Assembly (NCBI RefSeq): GCF_025698545.1
Contig: NC_068577.1
Location: forward strand, 7,951,501 to 8,015,500
Source of the DNA: Gossypium raimondii
Lineage: Eukaryota; Streptophyta; Magnoliopsida; Malvales; Malvaceae
Reading direction: 5' to 3'
Length of the DNA: 64,000 bases
Positions 1-16,609 of this stretch are shown piece by piece. The notes under the pieces are model-generated. The model saw nothing but the letters and a program-made list of their open reading frames with translations, did no database searches and was not told the DNA's origin. Made by a program: the position numbers and the translations under genes. Within the stretch, counting starts at the first letter, position 1, and each line of letters opens with the position of its first letter.

Positions 1-1366
1 GAGTAAGTCTATCAACATCATTTATATATTCATTTCTAATTTAATAGGATTTTATAAACATTATACACCATCATTAACCTTTTCATAAAACTACGAATAA
101 CTTCCTTTACTTATTTTCCATTCTATTTATTAAAATAAACTTAAATAACAACATCAATTAACTAATTAATATATTTATTCATAACATAGGAAAGTTCAAC
201 CATAACATACGTAATTTCTAATATATATAAGTATATTAATCAACTCATCAATCCCTTTTTCATCGTATCACATTTCAATTATGAACTTCTTGTTTCATTT
301 GTATAATACTAGACATAAGTATATACATCAATCATAATCTCAAGCTTAATATAAGCCTAATCACCATCATCAATACACAAGTTAGTACATTTATGTATAT
401 AACTCATTTTCATGTTTCAAATCACTATCCTATTTTCAATTCTCATGCAATATCATCCAATATCAATCATAGTACCGTTTTATTTAATTACCCCTATTAA
501 CACGACTTTGACTCAGACGGGTACACGGATCTAACCAAACACACCAGTTTGGCACCCAGTGCCTCATTGAATAATTCGAAGTAGTAAATTGACACCCAGT
601 GTCTCATCGGTTAAACTGAAGTAAGTTGGCATCCAATGCCTCATCGAATAAATCTGAAGTAATAAATTGACACCCAGTGTCTCATCGACTCGAAGTCGAA
701 GAAATTCTTGAACTCTTCCAATCCTATGGCATACCATCTATGTCTGACTCAACCCGATACAGTTAATAGGGTTCCAATTCATTTTTCAAATACAACCAAT
801 ATTACTTTCAATTCAAATAATCAATACATTCAATATATATATATCAATTTCAATCCATTCAATCAACTTGAATTCAATTCAATAACAAAGTGTCAAATAC
901 TCAAATTGCACATGCTAACATCTTTTATTTGATTAACAATGTCCCACTTCACACAATTGCTATATAAATAGCTATTCACATATCAAACCACAATTGTTTA
1001 TACATTGGCATTAGCCATTCAATACTTAATTCATGAGTACATAACTCATGTATCACATTTAGTCACAACATATCTCATTTTCATTTATGTTTGGGTCAAT
1101 ATTCAATAATTAACAAATCTTTCAAATTCATTTAACAATTTACCTTATCGAGATTTTTCATACGAAGAATGACTTACGGATAAAAGTATATCATCAACAG
1201 AAGCTCATAGAGCTAGTCAACCAGAACATACCAACAGAAGCTCATAAGAGCTGAACAGAAGCTCGCGAGAGTTGATCCACCCAAATCACTCCAAACATAA
1301 AGTAAAACATGAGAGTTCACAACAGATGTTGAACCCTGGTTTACTTGGGTAATATTCCTATGTCTC
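1..1366. mobile_element. LTR-retrotransposon remnant, non-coding
   Basis: AT-rich, gene-free sequence with the texture of an old plant LTR: no usable reading frame, long A/T runs and an internal array of ~40-bp units at 549-690. It ends where a TGTAACACCCC motif (an LTR edge) begins at 1367. By resemblance it belongs to the same non-coding gypsy-type LTR group as 1367-5861 and 25200-27711. The left edge lies outside the window, so neither full length nor age can be given. It looks fragmentary. Confidence 0.55.
549..690. repeat. Tandem array, ~40-bp units, about four copies
   Basis: The core 'ggcacccagtgcctcat' / 'gacacccagtgtctcatcg' recurs at about 551, 591, 628 and 669, a period close to 40 bp, with alternating g/a variants between copies. 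Such arrays are a regular part of some cotton LTRs. The array has no coding sense. Confidence 0.8.
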
Positions 1367-3168
1367 TGTAACACCCCTTACCTGTGTCTGACGCCGAGAC
1401 AAGATACGAGGCATTACCGGTCTTAAACACAAGCAACCATACAAAACCAAGCGATAAAATTTTCACTCAATTTAAAACTATTTATACACATGCATACCGT
1501 CCCTTATAAGGGCCTACGAGGCCTTAAAAATACGTTGGAAGTGGTTCGAAACTAAACTGAAAACTTTGGAACACTAAGAAAATTTTCATGTTTTGAAGGG
1601 TCACACGCCCATGTGGCTCAGGACACACCCGTGTCCTCAACCCGTGTAACTCTCTGCTTATGATGTCATCAACAAATGAGCATCCACAACTCACATCACA
1701 AGACTTTTACATATAATTAATATATATATAGGCTTACAACCAATTAGCCAATATAAGCCAAGTTACGTGGCTACACATAAATCAAACCTTTAACCATTAC
1801 AAGCCAAAACATTTGGCATAAACATAATAACTCATACACAAAATGACTGAGTCTCTATACATGCCATAAACTTAAAATGCTTGAACACGTTGATACCGAT
1901 CAATAGCTTGATAGTGTGATAGAATCTCCGACGATCTCCAACCCGAGCTAGTATTTGTGACACCATAGGAAAAAGAAAGAAAGTGGGTAAGCTATATAGC
2001 TTAGTAAGTTGGTATGTAAATAATAAAAAATCTGTTAACATGCTTTTACCAATCCTCACAATATGTTCTCAAGATAATGCAATCATAATTGTACATAGTT
2101 TCACTATTTACTCATGTTCACATCAAGCTGTCTACTCGAGTCATAGTCACTAAATTAGTTATATCTTGCGCTACGGAACTCCAAATAAAGATCCACTTGA
2201 TTTTCCCAAAACTAAACTCACATATCTTCTTACCATAAAATTTTCAAAATTTTTGGTTTAGCCAATAAGTATAGCTAATTCTTCAAAGTCGTCTCTGTTT
2301 TACTGTCTGACAGTTCCGACCTTTCTTCTCTAAAAATTAATTATCTCTTAGTATAGGATTCGGATGATGTTCCCGTTTGTTTCTCTTGAAAATAGAATCA
2401 TTAATAATTTTAATCATATAATTTCTAACCCATAATTATTTTTATACAATTTTAATGATTTTATAAAGTCAGAATAGAGGATTTCGAAATCATTCTGACC
2501 TTATCTCACAAAAATTCAAATATCTCATAATATGAGATTCTTTTGCTTACACTGTTTCTTCTATGTGAAATTAGACTAAATAAGATTTAATTTCATGTAT
2601 TATTAAACTTCTAATGTGATTCCCACAATTTTTGGTGATTTTTCAAAGTTATACAACTGCTTCTATCCAAAACTATTTTATTGCAAATTTTACTCTTTCA
2701 TGATTTCTTTGTATTAACATTTATTTCGACACACATAACACCAAAGCATATCCATAACTAGCCATTCCAATAGCTAATCATTATCATATATTCACATGCC
2801 ATTCATTGGCCAATTTCACCTATACATCAACAACAAAGACTTTAAATATATCATGTCTCAATTTAATTTGGCCTAAAAGCCTCACACATTCATCAATCAA
2901 ATTTACCACATATTTATACCTCATAAGTATAGACCTATAATCACAAGGTCATCACAAGATCATTCTCATAAGTATGACTTACTCATTTACATTCTTGCCA
3001 AAATATCCAATATACATCGAGTTCATTACTCATGAATTTTTCGTACATACCTGTATCCTTTCAACATGATCATACAATGTCTTTTCTTTGACATAATCTT
3101 TGGATTACCCGTTGAACCACTTGGAACACTAAGGATACTTGGGAAAACTCGTACATAATGTATCGTAC

Positions 3169-3297
3169 CAATGCCATGTCCCAGACATAGTCTTACATGG
3201 AAATCTCGTATCGATGCCAATAGCCCAACTATGGTCTTACACGAAATCTCAAATCGATGCCAATAGCTCAGCTATGGTATTACACGAAATCACACCT
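3169..3297. repeat. Tandem array, 43-bp units, three copies
   Basis: Units begin at about 3169, 3212 and 3255 with the shared core 'cgatgccaatagc' followed by 'tatggtcttacacgaaatc'. The period is 43 bp with a few mismatches per copy. It lies inside an LTR remnant and is probably part of that LTR. Confidence 0.8.
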
Positions 3298-4473
3298 CGG
3301 AAGTCCTAATATCATGACATCAATATCCAATACATTTACTAAGGTTCATTCAGAGCTTTCAACTTTATAATTAAATCAATTCATGCACGAAACCAGTCAT
3401 CCAATGCTCAAATCAATTTGACAATATATATCTATATACAAATCAAATTCGGCAATGTATAAAACATATAAATTTAAATTCAAAAACATTTATTTACGTA
3501 TGAACTTACCTCGTACGGAAACGAACGGATCAGATCAACTACTCGTCAACTTTCGATTTCCCCCGATCTAAATCTGATTTCTTTCTTTCTTGATCTATAT
3601 GAATTCAAATTTAACTCATTTAATCACCTATTCATTCAATTTCATCCAAAAAATCTATTTGGACATTTTTGCACTTTAGCCCCTAAAGTTTCACATTTAT
3701 TCAATTTAGTCCCTATTTGACAAATACACAAAATTCACACAATTCTAGATAACCCAAGCTTAGCTGAATTACTATAGTGCCACTAGCAGCCCAAAACTTT
3801 CATTTATTTCATATTTTAACCACTCAATTTGCATATTTCACAATTTAATCCCTATTTGACATTTTTGTCAAAAATCACTTTACAAAACATATTAATCTAT
3901 CAACAATTATTCATTTTCCATCATCAACATTCAAAACATCAAGCTATCATCAATGGAAACTCAAAAATTCATCAACCAATTCAAAAATTAGGGCATGGAC
4001 TAGCTAGAACACGAAGCTACGATCCCGAAAACATAGAAATTATCAAAAACGGGACAAAAATCATACCTAATTGAAGGCTTAAAGATGGCCGAATAACCTA
4101 GCTTCCATGGCTTTCTCTTCTTCCATTTTCGGTTGAAGAACATAAGAAATATCAAAGCCTTTTTAAATGTTTTTTTAAACTTATTATATCATTACTAACT
4201 AAATTACAAAACTAACCTTTATAAACATTATTTATTACACAAAATGCCAAGCCATCACAATCCACTATCTCTTAAATGGGCTATTTACCAAATAAGGACT
4301 TCCAGATTAAATTTCTATAGCTATTTAATACATTTAGCTATTAGAACTCAACTTTTACGCTTTATGCGATTTAGTCCTTTTTACCGAATTAAGCATTCAA
4401 ACAGTAAAATTTCTTTACGAAACTTTCACACATATATAATCACATACTGTAAATACCAAAATTAATATATTAG

Positions 4474-4553
4474 AATGTACTCAAATCCCTCGTTCAATCC
4501 AAACTGCGCATTAAATGTACTCAAATCCCGCGTTCAATCCAAACTGCGCATTA
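4474..4553. repeat. Perfect-looking 40-bp tandem duplication
   Basis: The 40-bp unit starting 'aatgtactcaaatccc' occurs at 4474-4513 and 4514-4553 with a single visible difference (ccctcg versus cccgcg). Such near-identity inside an otherwise decayed LTR block points to a recent local duplication. Confidence 0.9.
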
Positions 4554-5861
4554 AATTCAATAATATATTTTCAATAATAATTTAATTCCAACAATAGAAC
4601 ACACACATATATATAATATCCATCACCAAATAACATTCAATTTAATCAAAATTATAGAGAATATAGTTCATACGAACTTACCAGGCTAAATTGCAGAAAT
4701 ACCAAGATTCAGTGGCATTTTGGTAATTTTCTATTTCTCTCGATTTTCCACTCGATCTTGATCTAAATTAATAACTTCATTCAATTTATTAATTTAAATA
4801 ATAATAATTTATTTCATGCAATTTGGTCATTTTTGACATTTTACAAAATTACCCTTAAAATTTTGCTTTTATTCAATTTAGTCCCTAAGCCCAAATCATG
4901 CAAATTAACCATTTTTAATGCAAACTCATGCTAGAAAAATATTCATGGCATTCAATACAGCCCAATTTTGAAATAATTTCACAACAAACCCTTGTATTTT
5001 TACTATTTCAACAAATTAGTCCATAATCAAAAATTCATCAAAATTACTTAATAAAATATTTTAAATATCAACCAACATATCAAATTCATCATTTAATAAC
5101 TAAAATCATATAGATTCATCAATGGCATATTCAAAATCTTTAACAAAATAAAAAAAAACTAGAGTAAGATTTAGTTGGACCTAATTGTAACAATCTCAAA
5201 AACATAAAAATTACAAGAAACGGGTAAGAGTTGAACTCACATGAATCAAAATTGAAAAACCAGCTCAAGGAGCTCTCCCATGTCTGTTTTTGAACCGAAA
5301 ATTGGGAGAAGAATAAAGAATTGCCTAGAAACTTTCTAATTTCACTTTTATTTTATTTTAATTTCAATTTAATTATAATTTTACCATTAATGGCTTTATT
5401 TTATTATTTTTTCCATGTTATGCCGCCTCATATTTTTATTTAGGCATAATTTATATTTAGGTTTTTCTTTATTTATTAATCAAGCCATTTAATCACTTTA
5501 TTATAATTAGCAAGTTTTACACCTTTTTAGTTTAGTCCTTTTAATTAATTAACTGTCAAACGTTAAAATTATTCAATGAAAATTTAATACTACCTTAATG
5601 ACACTCCGTAAATATTTATAAAAATATTTACGGCTTGGTTTATAGAAACGAGGTCACGATACCTCATTTTCTAAAACCACTTGAACTAGGGTTTTGTCAC
5701 TCGAATCTAATAATTCATTATAAGACATAAATTACTAAATCAAAATTTTTTAAACCATATTTGACTCATAAATATTAAATAATAAAATTTACGAGCTTAC
5801 TTGTCGGATTTGGTGGCCTCGAACCACTGTTTTTGACATTACTAAAAATTGGGCTGTTACA

Positions 5862-6305
5862 AAATATTTTTTATCTTAGAAATGACACGTGCCAAAGCCG
5901 ACTGAAACTGTCTTTTCTTTCATATCTTGAAATCGCTGTGTAAGGAGATGCTTTTAAAATAAAAATTATTTGTTTAATTAGAAATGACACGTATTGAAAC
6001 TAGGTGACACTGCCACAGGACATGGATGTTTCACCTGATTTCAACATGTGCCTTGCTATCACAAAAAAAAAAAATTATTATGAAATCATGAAAAATTATA
6101 TGAGAGAAAACTATAATATTTTTTAAAATAATCTAAAACATACCATATTTTTTAAAATTACAATATTTTATAATAAATTGAAATAATTTACGAGTACAAA
6201 GTAGAAAAATATCATAAAAAATAATAAAATTTAACAAAAATAGAAAAAGAAAAGTTAAGGTTTTATATATTGATGATTTTTGAAGTTAGAGAACTTGAAT
6301 AAGCT
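5862..6305. other. Intergenic, AT-rich, no gene seen
   Basis: Sequence between the LTR block and the Reina-like element. It contains a 13-bp motif AGAAATGACACGT twice (5878 and 5980) and a poly-A run near 6065. No reading frame or RNA gene was recognised. Its last five bases, AAGCT (6301-6305), are one copy of the target duplication of the neighbouring element. Confidence 0.7.
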
Positions 6306-6606
6306 TGTTACGAGTTAAAAGATGAAATAAAAAACGGTGCGTAGCATTTTAATGAAAACGGAGTGTATAATAGTTTTATTGAAACGGGGCGTTTTTGAGC
6401 TAAGCCAATAACGGACAGTCTAGCAGTAACCAACTTTCAAACGGTTTTCTTTTCTCTTTCCTTTTAGGATTTTTTGTTGTAACCAGCAATGCATGAAATA
6501 AATACAGTACAAGTTTTCTTCCTACAATTTATCTCTTTTCTCTCTGTGTTTTCTCTTATCGTCTTCTCTCTCGATAGTTTTCTCTTTTGTATTTTGGACA
6601 CTAACA
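6306..6606 (+). repeat. 5' LTR of the Reina-like element
   Basis: 301 bp starting TGTTACGAG and ending CACTAACA, with TGTTA/TAACA inverted ends. It aligns over its whole length with 10935-11235. It is CT-rich toward its 3' end, as is common for transcribed LTR leaders. Confidence 0.95.
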
Positions 6607-6620
6607 AAGGTATCAGAGCT
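6607..6620 (+). other. Primer-binding site (initiator tRNA-Met type)
   Basis: AAGGTATCAGAGCT directly follows the 5' LTR and matches the usual plant PBS TGGTATCAGAGC, complementary to the 3' end of initiator tRNA-Met, apart from its first base. Confidence 0.85.
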
Positions 6621-9600
6621 TTTCGATCACAATAGTCGGTGAAGGAGTAACTACCCATGTACAAAAGGAGGTTCATGTGTTGCAACAAAAGGTGGAAAAG
6701 ATTCAAGTAGAGCTCTCCCAATTGGATGTTAAGTTCGACGCAAAACTGGAAAATCGACTGCATAGATTTAAGGATGAGTTTTCTGGAGAAATTAGATCTG
6801 AACTTCATTATCTCAAATCTGATCTTTACAGTTTTTTTACGTAATATTTTGGTAGTCATGCTGTGCCAACTCATGCTATTGTTCAAGATCGAGGAAGTGG
6901 CGTTTTGGGAAGACCATCCCCAGGACTCCCTCCAAAAGAACCCATTGAAGCTTCGCTATCTCCAGCAGTTCCTACACAAGCATGAGGGTCCCAAAAGAAG
7001 AGTTACATAGCGGGGTGCCCTCATTTTGATTGGACAAATTAAGAGCTTGGTGTTCTAAGTTGGAGTAATTTTTTGAAGCAGAAACAGTTCCTGAGAATGA
7101 CAGAGTTCATACTATAATGTTAAACTTGGAGGGTCGAGCTTTTGACTGGTATCACTTTCGTGCCCAAAAACATAAAGTGTTGCACATTCTAGATTGGCCA
7201 GGATATGCCATCAGTTCGCGAGAACGTTTTGGCTCAAGGAAGTTTAGAGACCCCATGCCAAAACTGGTAACCCTTAAGCAACAAGATTCTGTAGAGCATT
7301 TTCATGATTTAGTTATAAGCCTGTTGAACCAGATAGACCTGCTTGAACAACATGCTTTAATTATTTTCATTAGTAATTTGAAACATGATGTCAAAAAATA
7401 TTTACAGTTATTTAAACCTCAAACCTTAGTTGATGTTTTTCATTTAGCCAATCAGGTGGAGGATATTTTGAACACTTCCCTAGGAGGGGGTTTTGGTCTG
7501 GCTCGAATGTTAAACAAAGTGCTGCTCTAAGTAGAGTTGTTTCATTGGTTACATTTAGAGCTCTTGTCACTATTACTACAAGGTCTTTTAGTGGAACTAA
7601 TGGCACAGAGCATCCTCTAAAGGAATTAGTCCAACTCTAATGACTGAAAGGAAACAAAATGGGTTATGCTTTTGGTGCGCAGCCAAGTACCATATTGGTC
7701 ACAAATGTGTCAAAAGGCAGTTATACCAGATGTTGTTGGAATCTCATTCTGATGGTTAAAAGTAGTTATACCAGGAATAGTTAAAAGTAGTTGTAGCAGA
7801 TGGTAGGTGCTTAATGACTAGAGGAACATGTAGGAAAGTTAAGTGGGAGATCAGGGTTTCTAGTTTGTCACAAATTTTATGTTGTTACCTCTAAAAGGGT
7901 ATGATTTGGTCATTGGAATACAGTGGCTACTCTCACAAGGACCTATCTCTTAGAATTTTGGGTCATTAACTATGCAGTTCGATTTCGGTGAAAGACATTG
8001 CACCTTGCAAGTTATTCTTCCTGACAACATACATGTCATGTCAGTAGCTCAGTCTTCAAGATCTTTTTCCACTACTGATCAGCTCTTATGACCTTGCACA
8101 ATGCTGATGACTTAAACTACTCAATTATTCATACAAGCAAATGGCCCTCAGCTTCATGTAGGCATACAAAGACTCTTAGATGATTTTTCTAACATCTTTG
8201 GGATCCCTGTAGGCTTGCCCCCAGCAAGACCCCAAGACCACAAAATTCCCTTGAAGGATGAGAATGTTATGATCAAAATACGACCTTATAGATACCCTAT
8301 GGTTCAGAAAGCTAAAATAGAAAAGATTATTCAAGAAATCTTACGCACTGGTGTGATCAGAGACAATACCAGCTCTTTTGCTTCACCCATAGTTATGGTT
8401 TAAAAAAATGGTAGTTGGAGGCTCTGTGTAGACTACAAACAGCTTAACCAGCTAACCATAAAAGATAAAATTCTCATTCTCATCATCATGAGTTGTTGGA
8501 TGAGTTAAGTCATGCAAGGGTTTTCTTCAAGTTGGACCTCAGGTCAGGATATCACCAAATAAGGATAAATGATGCTGATATCCACAAAACTGCCTTCAGA
8601 ACTCATGAAAGGCATTATGAGTTCTTGGTAATGCCCTTTGGGCTTACCAATGCTCTATCAAGTTTTTAAGCACTCATGAATGTCATCTTTAAGCTCCTTT
8701 CAAGAAAAACAGTATTGGTATTTTTTTGTTGACATTTTAGTATTTTCAGTAAGCTGGGATGAATGCATAAAGCACTTTAGGGTGATTTTCCAAATCCTAA
8801 GGAAATACACATTTGTAGTCAAGTAAAGCAAATGTCAATTTGGGACTGAACTAGTTGAGTATCTAGGTCATGTGATAGCACAAGGGACTATAGCCAAGAG
8901 CAAAGGGAAAGTGGTTTGTGTTGTGAATTGGCCTACACCCACATGTATTAAGGAATTGAAGAGTTTTTTAGGCCTCACTAGATACTACAGTCGTTTCATC
9001 AGATATTATGGAATTTTGGCTAGAACCCTTACCAATCTTCTTAAGAAAAATACTTGGCAATGGGACAATCAAGCTACTATTGCATTTTAGCAGCTGAAAG
9101 ATGCTTTATGTTCAACAGCTGTGTTAACCTTGCCTAATTTTCAACTGGAATTTTGTATGAACACTGATGCCTCTAGGTTTAGTGTGGGAGTTGTTCTCTA
9201 GCAACAAGGCAAACTAATAGCCTTTTTTAGCAATAGGTTGGGGGTTAAACATCAAGCACTGTCGATATATGAGAAAAAGATGTTAGTTGTGTTGATGGCA
9301 GTGAAAAAATGGCATGCATATCTAGTGGAGAGGCACTTCAAGATTCGAACTGATCATCAAAGCTTGAGGTTTTTATCAGACCAACAAGCTATCATACCAT
9401 TTCAGCAAAGGTAGGCTGCAAAAATGTTGGGTTATGACTATGAAGTTATTTACAGGAAAGGGTCGAGCAATGCTGCAGCTAATGCCCCTTCGAGAAACAA
9501 CTCTATTAAAATTGCTCAGGTTTGGCAAATGACTAGTGTTACCATGATTTCTGATTTACTAGGAAAGATATAAGCACTTTACCAATCTGACTGCAAGCTT

Positions 9601-10920
9601 CAGAAACTCTGTGAAGAGGTCAAGAACCAATTTGCATCATCCTTAAAATACACCTGGGATGGAAGATTTTTAAGGAGAAAGGGAAAGATTATTGTAGGTA
9701 ATGATGGGGACCTTATGAGAGCCCTATTCCAACATTTTCATACGAGTGCAATCGGGGGACACTCAGGTGTACATGCTACCAGAAATCGCATAGCTTCAAT
9801 CATCTACTGAAAGGGCATGACTAAATATGTGAAGCTTTGGATCAAGGAATGTTCTACATGTCAGAAGTGCAAGTCTGAGACTGTGGCCAAACCAGGCTTA
9901 CTACAACCATTGCCAATTCCAGACAGGACATGGTCTTCAGTTAGCATGAACTTCATGGAGGGGCTCACTAAGTCTAAAAGCAAAACCTTAATACTAGTAG
10001 TAGTTGATAGGCTCACAAAATTTGGGCATTTTCTGGCTCTAACACACCCTTACACGACGATAATAGTGGCTCAAAAGTATGTCTCATATTTTTAAGTTGC
10101 ATCGGTTGCCTGACTCGATCATTTTAGATAGGGATAGAATTTTTGTCAGTAATTTTTTGTAGGACTTATTCATGAGGGTGGGGACTAAAGTGCACTTGTC
10201 AACAGCCTATCACCTAAAGTCGGATGGGCAGATAGAGGTATTAAACAGATGTCTGGAGAGGTATCTTCGCTGCGTGTCAAGAAAGCATATTGGTGACTGG
10301 CTTTAGTGGTTATCTTTGGTAGAGTGGTGGTATAATTCAACCCATCACTTAGCCATCCATAGCTCACCATATGAGGCGCCTATGGCCAACCTCCTCCAGG
10401 CTATAACCCTTACTTTATTGGTGCCTATCCAGTAGTCATGATTGATAGGAGCCTACAATAGAGGGAAGTTGCTAGAAAAATACTGCAGTATCATCTTAAG
10501 CGAGCTCAAGATAAAATGAAACATTAGGCAGATAAGCATAGGAGTGAGAGGCAGTTCAACGTGGGGGATTTGGTCTACCTGAGGCTACAACCATATAGGC
10601 AGCACTAAGTCAAGAAAAGATGGAACCAGAAACTATCCCCAAAGTATTTTAGACCATTTCCAGTGGAAGCTCAGGTAGGGAAGGTAGCATACAGGTTGCA
10701 GCTCCCTCTTGGGTCAAAGGTACACCCTACTTTTCATGTGGGAATAGCTCCTACCCAAGACAGTCTACATGTAATTGACAGCAATGGTGCCTAGGCCAAA
10801 GAATCACTGAAGTTCTGGTAGAATGGGCTGATTCTTTTTCAAAGGACAGCACTTGAGAACCTCTCGAGCAATTGCGAAGCAAATATCCTCAGTTTGATCC
10901 TTGAGAGCAAGGATCTCGAC

Positions 10921-10934
10921 AGGGAGGGGGTAGT
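10921..10934 (+). other. Polypurine tract before the 3' LTR
   Basis: AGGGAGGGGG followed by TAGT sits immediately upstream of the 3' LTR. This is the position and composition expected for the plus-strand primer of an LTR retrotransposon. Confidence 0.8.
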
Positions 10935-11235
10935 TGTTACGAGTTAAAAGATTAAATAAAAAAATGTTGCATAACATTTCAATGAAAACGGAGCGTATAA
11001 GAGTTTTATTGAAACAGAGCATTTTTGAGCTAAGCCAATAACGGACAGTCTAGCAGTAACCAACTTTCAAACAGTTTTCTTTTCTCTTTCCTTTTAAGCA
11101 TTTCCTTTGTAACCAACAAGGCATGAAATGAATACAATACAAGTTTTTTTCCTAAATTTTCTCTCTTTTCTCTTTGTGTTTTCTCTCATCTTCTCTCTCT
11201 TGATAGTTTTCTCTTTCGTATTTTGAAGGCTAACA
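10935..11235 (+). repeat. 3' LTR of the Reina-like element
   Basis: 301 bp from TGTTACGAG to GGCTAACA, colinear with the 5' LTR, about 11% different by hand count. It is followed by the target duplication AAGCT. Confidence 0.95.
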
Positions 11236-11871
11236 AAGCTTTGAAGCAATTGAACGAAGGAGTTTTGTTAAAATATGATGGGTAATGAATTTTAAGGTTA
11301 AATTTTGAATTTTTTTTTTTTTAACAATGAAAAATAAAGATTTGAAAGAATTTGGGATGAAAAAGTAAGAGAAAAGAGGGATAAAAAGGAGGAAAATAAA
11401 GCAGGTCCGATACCTGTCTAATTTCGATGACCACTTATGCCATTAAAAAAAACGGCAGTCTTCCGAAGAGGCAATTATCATCGAATACCAATTATCATCA
11501 TCAATGCCAAAATTAGCAATAATTTTCAAATCTACAAAGGATGGCGATTACAGGGTTCGTTGGATATTATAATCGAGACGCTCTTTTTCGTTCTGGAATA
11601 CTGTATATATATAATACATGGTTTTCTTATAAAACAACTGAAAATGGCGATTTTTTTTTTAAATGACATTCCTATAATCCCAAGAAAGATGTCGGAAAAA
11701 TAATAAAAACTAGGAGGATAGAGCTTTAATTCATTTCAAAATGTGCTTTCACTTTATGCAATGGATGAAACAATGCTGTACAAGTTTCAGGCCAAGTAAA
11801 CCCTTAACTAAAAAAGCTGATAAAAAAATGTTTCTTCTAATTCAACCCAAAATAATGCATGCAATAATGAC
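11236..11871. other. Intergenic: 3' flank of the SCPL gene
   Basis: Holds the AAGCT target duplication, a T-rich run near 11310 and, at the high-coordinate end, the presumed 3' UTR of the minus-strand carboxypeptidase gene. No further gene or structured element was recognised. Confidence 0.6.
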
Positions 11872-15353
<3,482 letters not shown>

Positions 15354-16350
15354 TGGAGACCTACACTTGATTCCTTCCTCTCTTGGCCGGAAAACCGTAC
15401 ATATTATTTGCCTCTGGCGCGCAGTGTGAATATATATATGGAAGATTCATATATTCAAGGAGGTTAGTCAAAGATTTTTTTAATGAATGATTTTATTTTG
15501 ATATGATTTGATTCTTTTTCCCATTTCCAGTAACTGAAGTGTATGATCTGTAAGTGAATCATTTGTTGCTTAGACGAAAATTTTGGAGTTAATTTTGGAA
15601 AGCACCAAAATGGATGGAGTGAAAAAGAGAGTCGAAATTTTGGTCAATTGCTTTGCATTGAAACATTTGACAGCTTTTTAGTCTATATATTAGGTCTAAT
15701 TTGGTTTTAATCCCTCTATTATGTTGAAATTTTATATTTCATCCCCCTGTCCTCTTTTTCTTCACATTTCTATCATTCTAATGCATACCAAATTATCTCA
15801 TGCTCATAAAAAATAATTATAATGAGTAAATTAATCATTTTAAAAGTTGAGGATAAAGTGGAATAATTAATTCAATAATTTTGTACAATAGCCAAAATTA
15901 ATGGGTTTGGATGTTATAGAATGAGTATATTTATTTGGATTTGAAAAATATTTAATGGGTTTGGGTTAAACAATATATAAATTTAGGAGGGTAACTTAAT
16001 AATTTTACATTTTTCATAATCTTTTATTTGATTGATTTTTAATGCGACTCAATCATTGAATTTATCAAGATATTTATATTTGTCGATATATAATTTTTAA
16101 TTGATTTAATATTTTTATGTATCAATTTTAAATATTATCTATATTAATATATATATATATATATATATATAATAGTTTAAGAGTTTTTTCTTTTACATAA
16201 AACGAAAAATTAATTTTTTTTAATTTATGTCAAATTTGACATGCATGATATACATAAAAGGAGTATAAAATAAGATATTTGCATTGTTAAAATATTAATC
16301 GTATAAAGAGTATAAAACTATTTTAGCTTTACACTAGTTTTGTTATATAT
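15354..16350. other. SCPL upstream region and AT-rich intergenic
   Basis: Immediately upstream of the SCPL ATG lies a possible TATA stretch (minus strand CATATATATATTC, about 15431-15443), ~80 bp from the start. The rest is AT-rich non-coding sequence with a dinucleotide run at 16147-16171. No gene seen. Confidence 0.5.
16147..16171. repeat. (AT)n microsatellite
   Basis: About twelve uninterrupted AT dinucleotides within an AT-rich region. Likely length-polymorphic. Confidence 0.9.
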
Positions 16351-16609
16351 TTACACTGTGTTTGGTTCAATGTATTAGGTAATCCATTACTGACCGATTA
16401 CGCGCCTATTACATTACGCCCCTAATCCGGCGTTTGGTTCGCTGTAATAGGTATTACGCGCGTAATACAATCCCGACCTAATCCCCAAATTCCCTGCTTT
16501 TCTAATCCCTTCCCAAATCGAGTAATAGGTATTACGTCTGGCTTCCCTCCCCAACTCTCTATTTTACCCTCCCTCCCTACCCGACCCTCTCCTCTTCTGT
16601 CCCAAATTC

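Larger units (their letters stand above)
1367..5861 (-). mobile_element. Nested block of gypsy-type LTR remnants
   Basis: The block opens with TGTAACACCCC (1367) and closes with GGGCTGTTACA (5851-5861), the inverted edges expected of an LTR read on the minus strand. Flanking 5-mers do not match (gtctc versus aaata), so this is not one clean insertion. Two similar stretches, around 3960-4140 and 5165-5310, repeat the same landmarks ('cccgaaaacatag', a 'cttcttccattttcgg'-like or 'ccgaaaattgggag' end). This suggests at least two related LTRs nested or fused. No protein domain is visible; short open frames here are chance. Confidence 0.6.
6306..11235 (+). mobile_element. Full-length decayed Ty3/gypsy (Reina-like) LTR retrotransposon
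   Basis: A 4,930-bp element bounded by two 301-bp LTRs (TGTTACG...CTAACA) and a 5-bp target duplication AAGCT at 6301-6305 and 11236-11240. A primer-binding site of the initiator-tRNA-Met type follows the 5' LTR, and a purine tract precedes the 3' LTR. Order of parts: gag (~7100-7550), protease-like region, reverse transcriptase (~8200-8880), RNase H (~9100-9500), integrase zinc finger with CSTCQKC and core (~9730-10400), then a VHPTFHV-like integrase C-terminal motif (~10560-10800). Small size and short LTRs fit the Reina chromovirus lineage (inference). The coding part is broken in many places, at least ten by eye. The LTRs differ at roughly 30-35 of 301 sites by hand count, suggesting an insertion several million years old. 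Confidence 0.92.

Noticed and set aside
549-690. Possible CRISPR-like direct repeats
   Set aside because: Repeats are contiguous, diverged and inside a plant LTR; there are no unique spacers and the genome is eukaryotic.
1367-5861. Single intact 4.5-kb LTR element
   Set aside because: Flanking five-mers differ and internal landmarks repeat, so a nested mixture of remnants is more likely.
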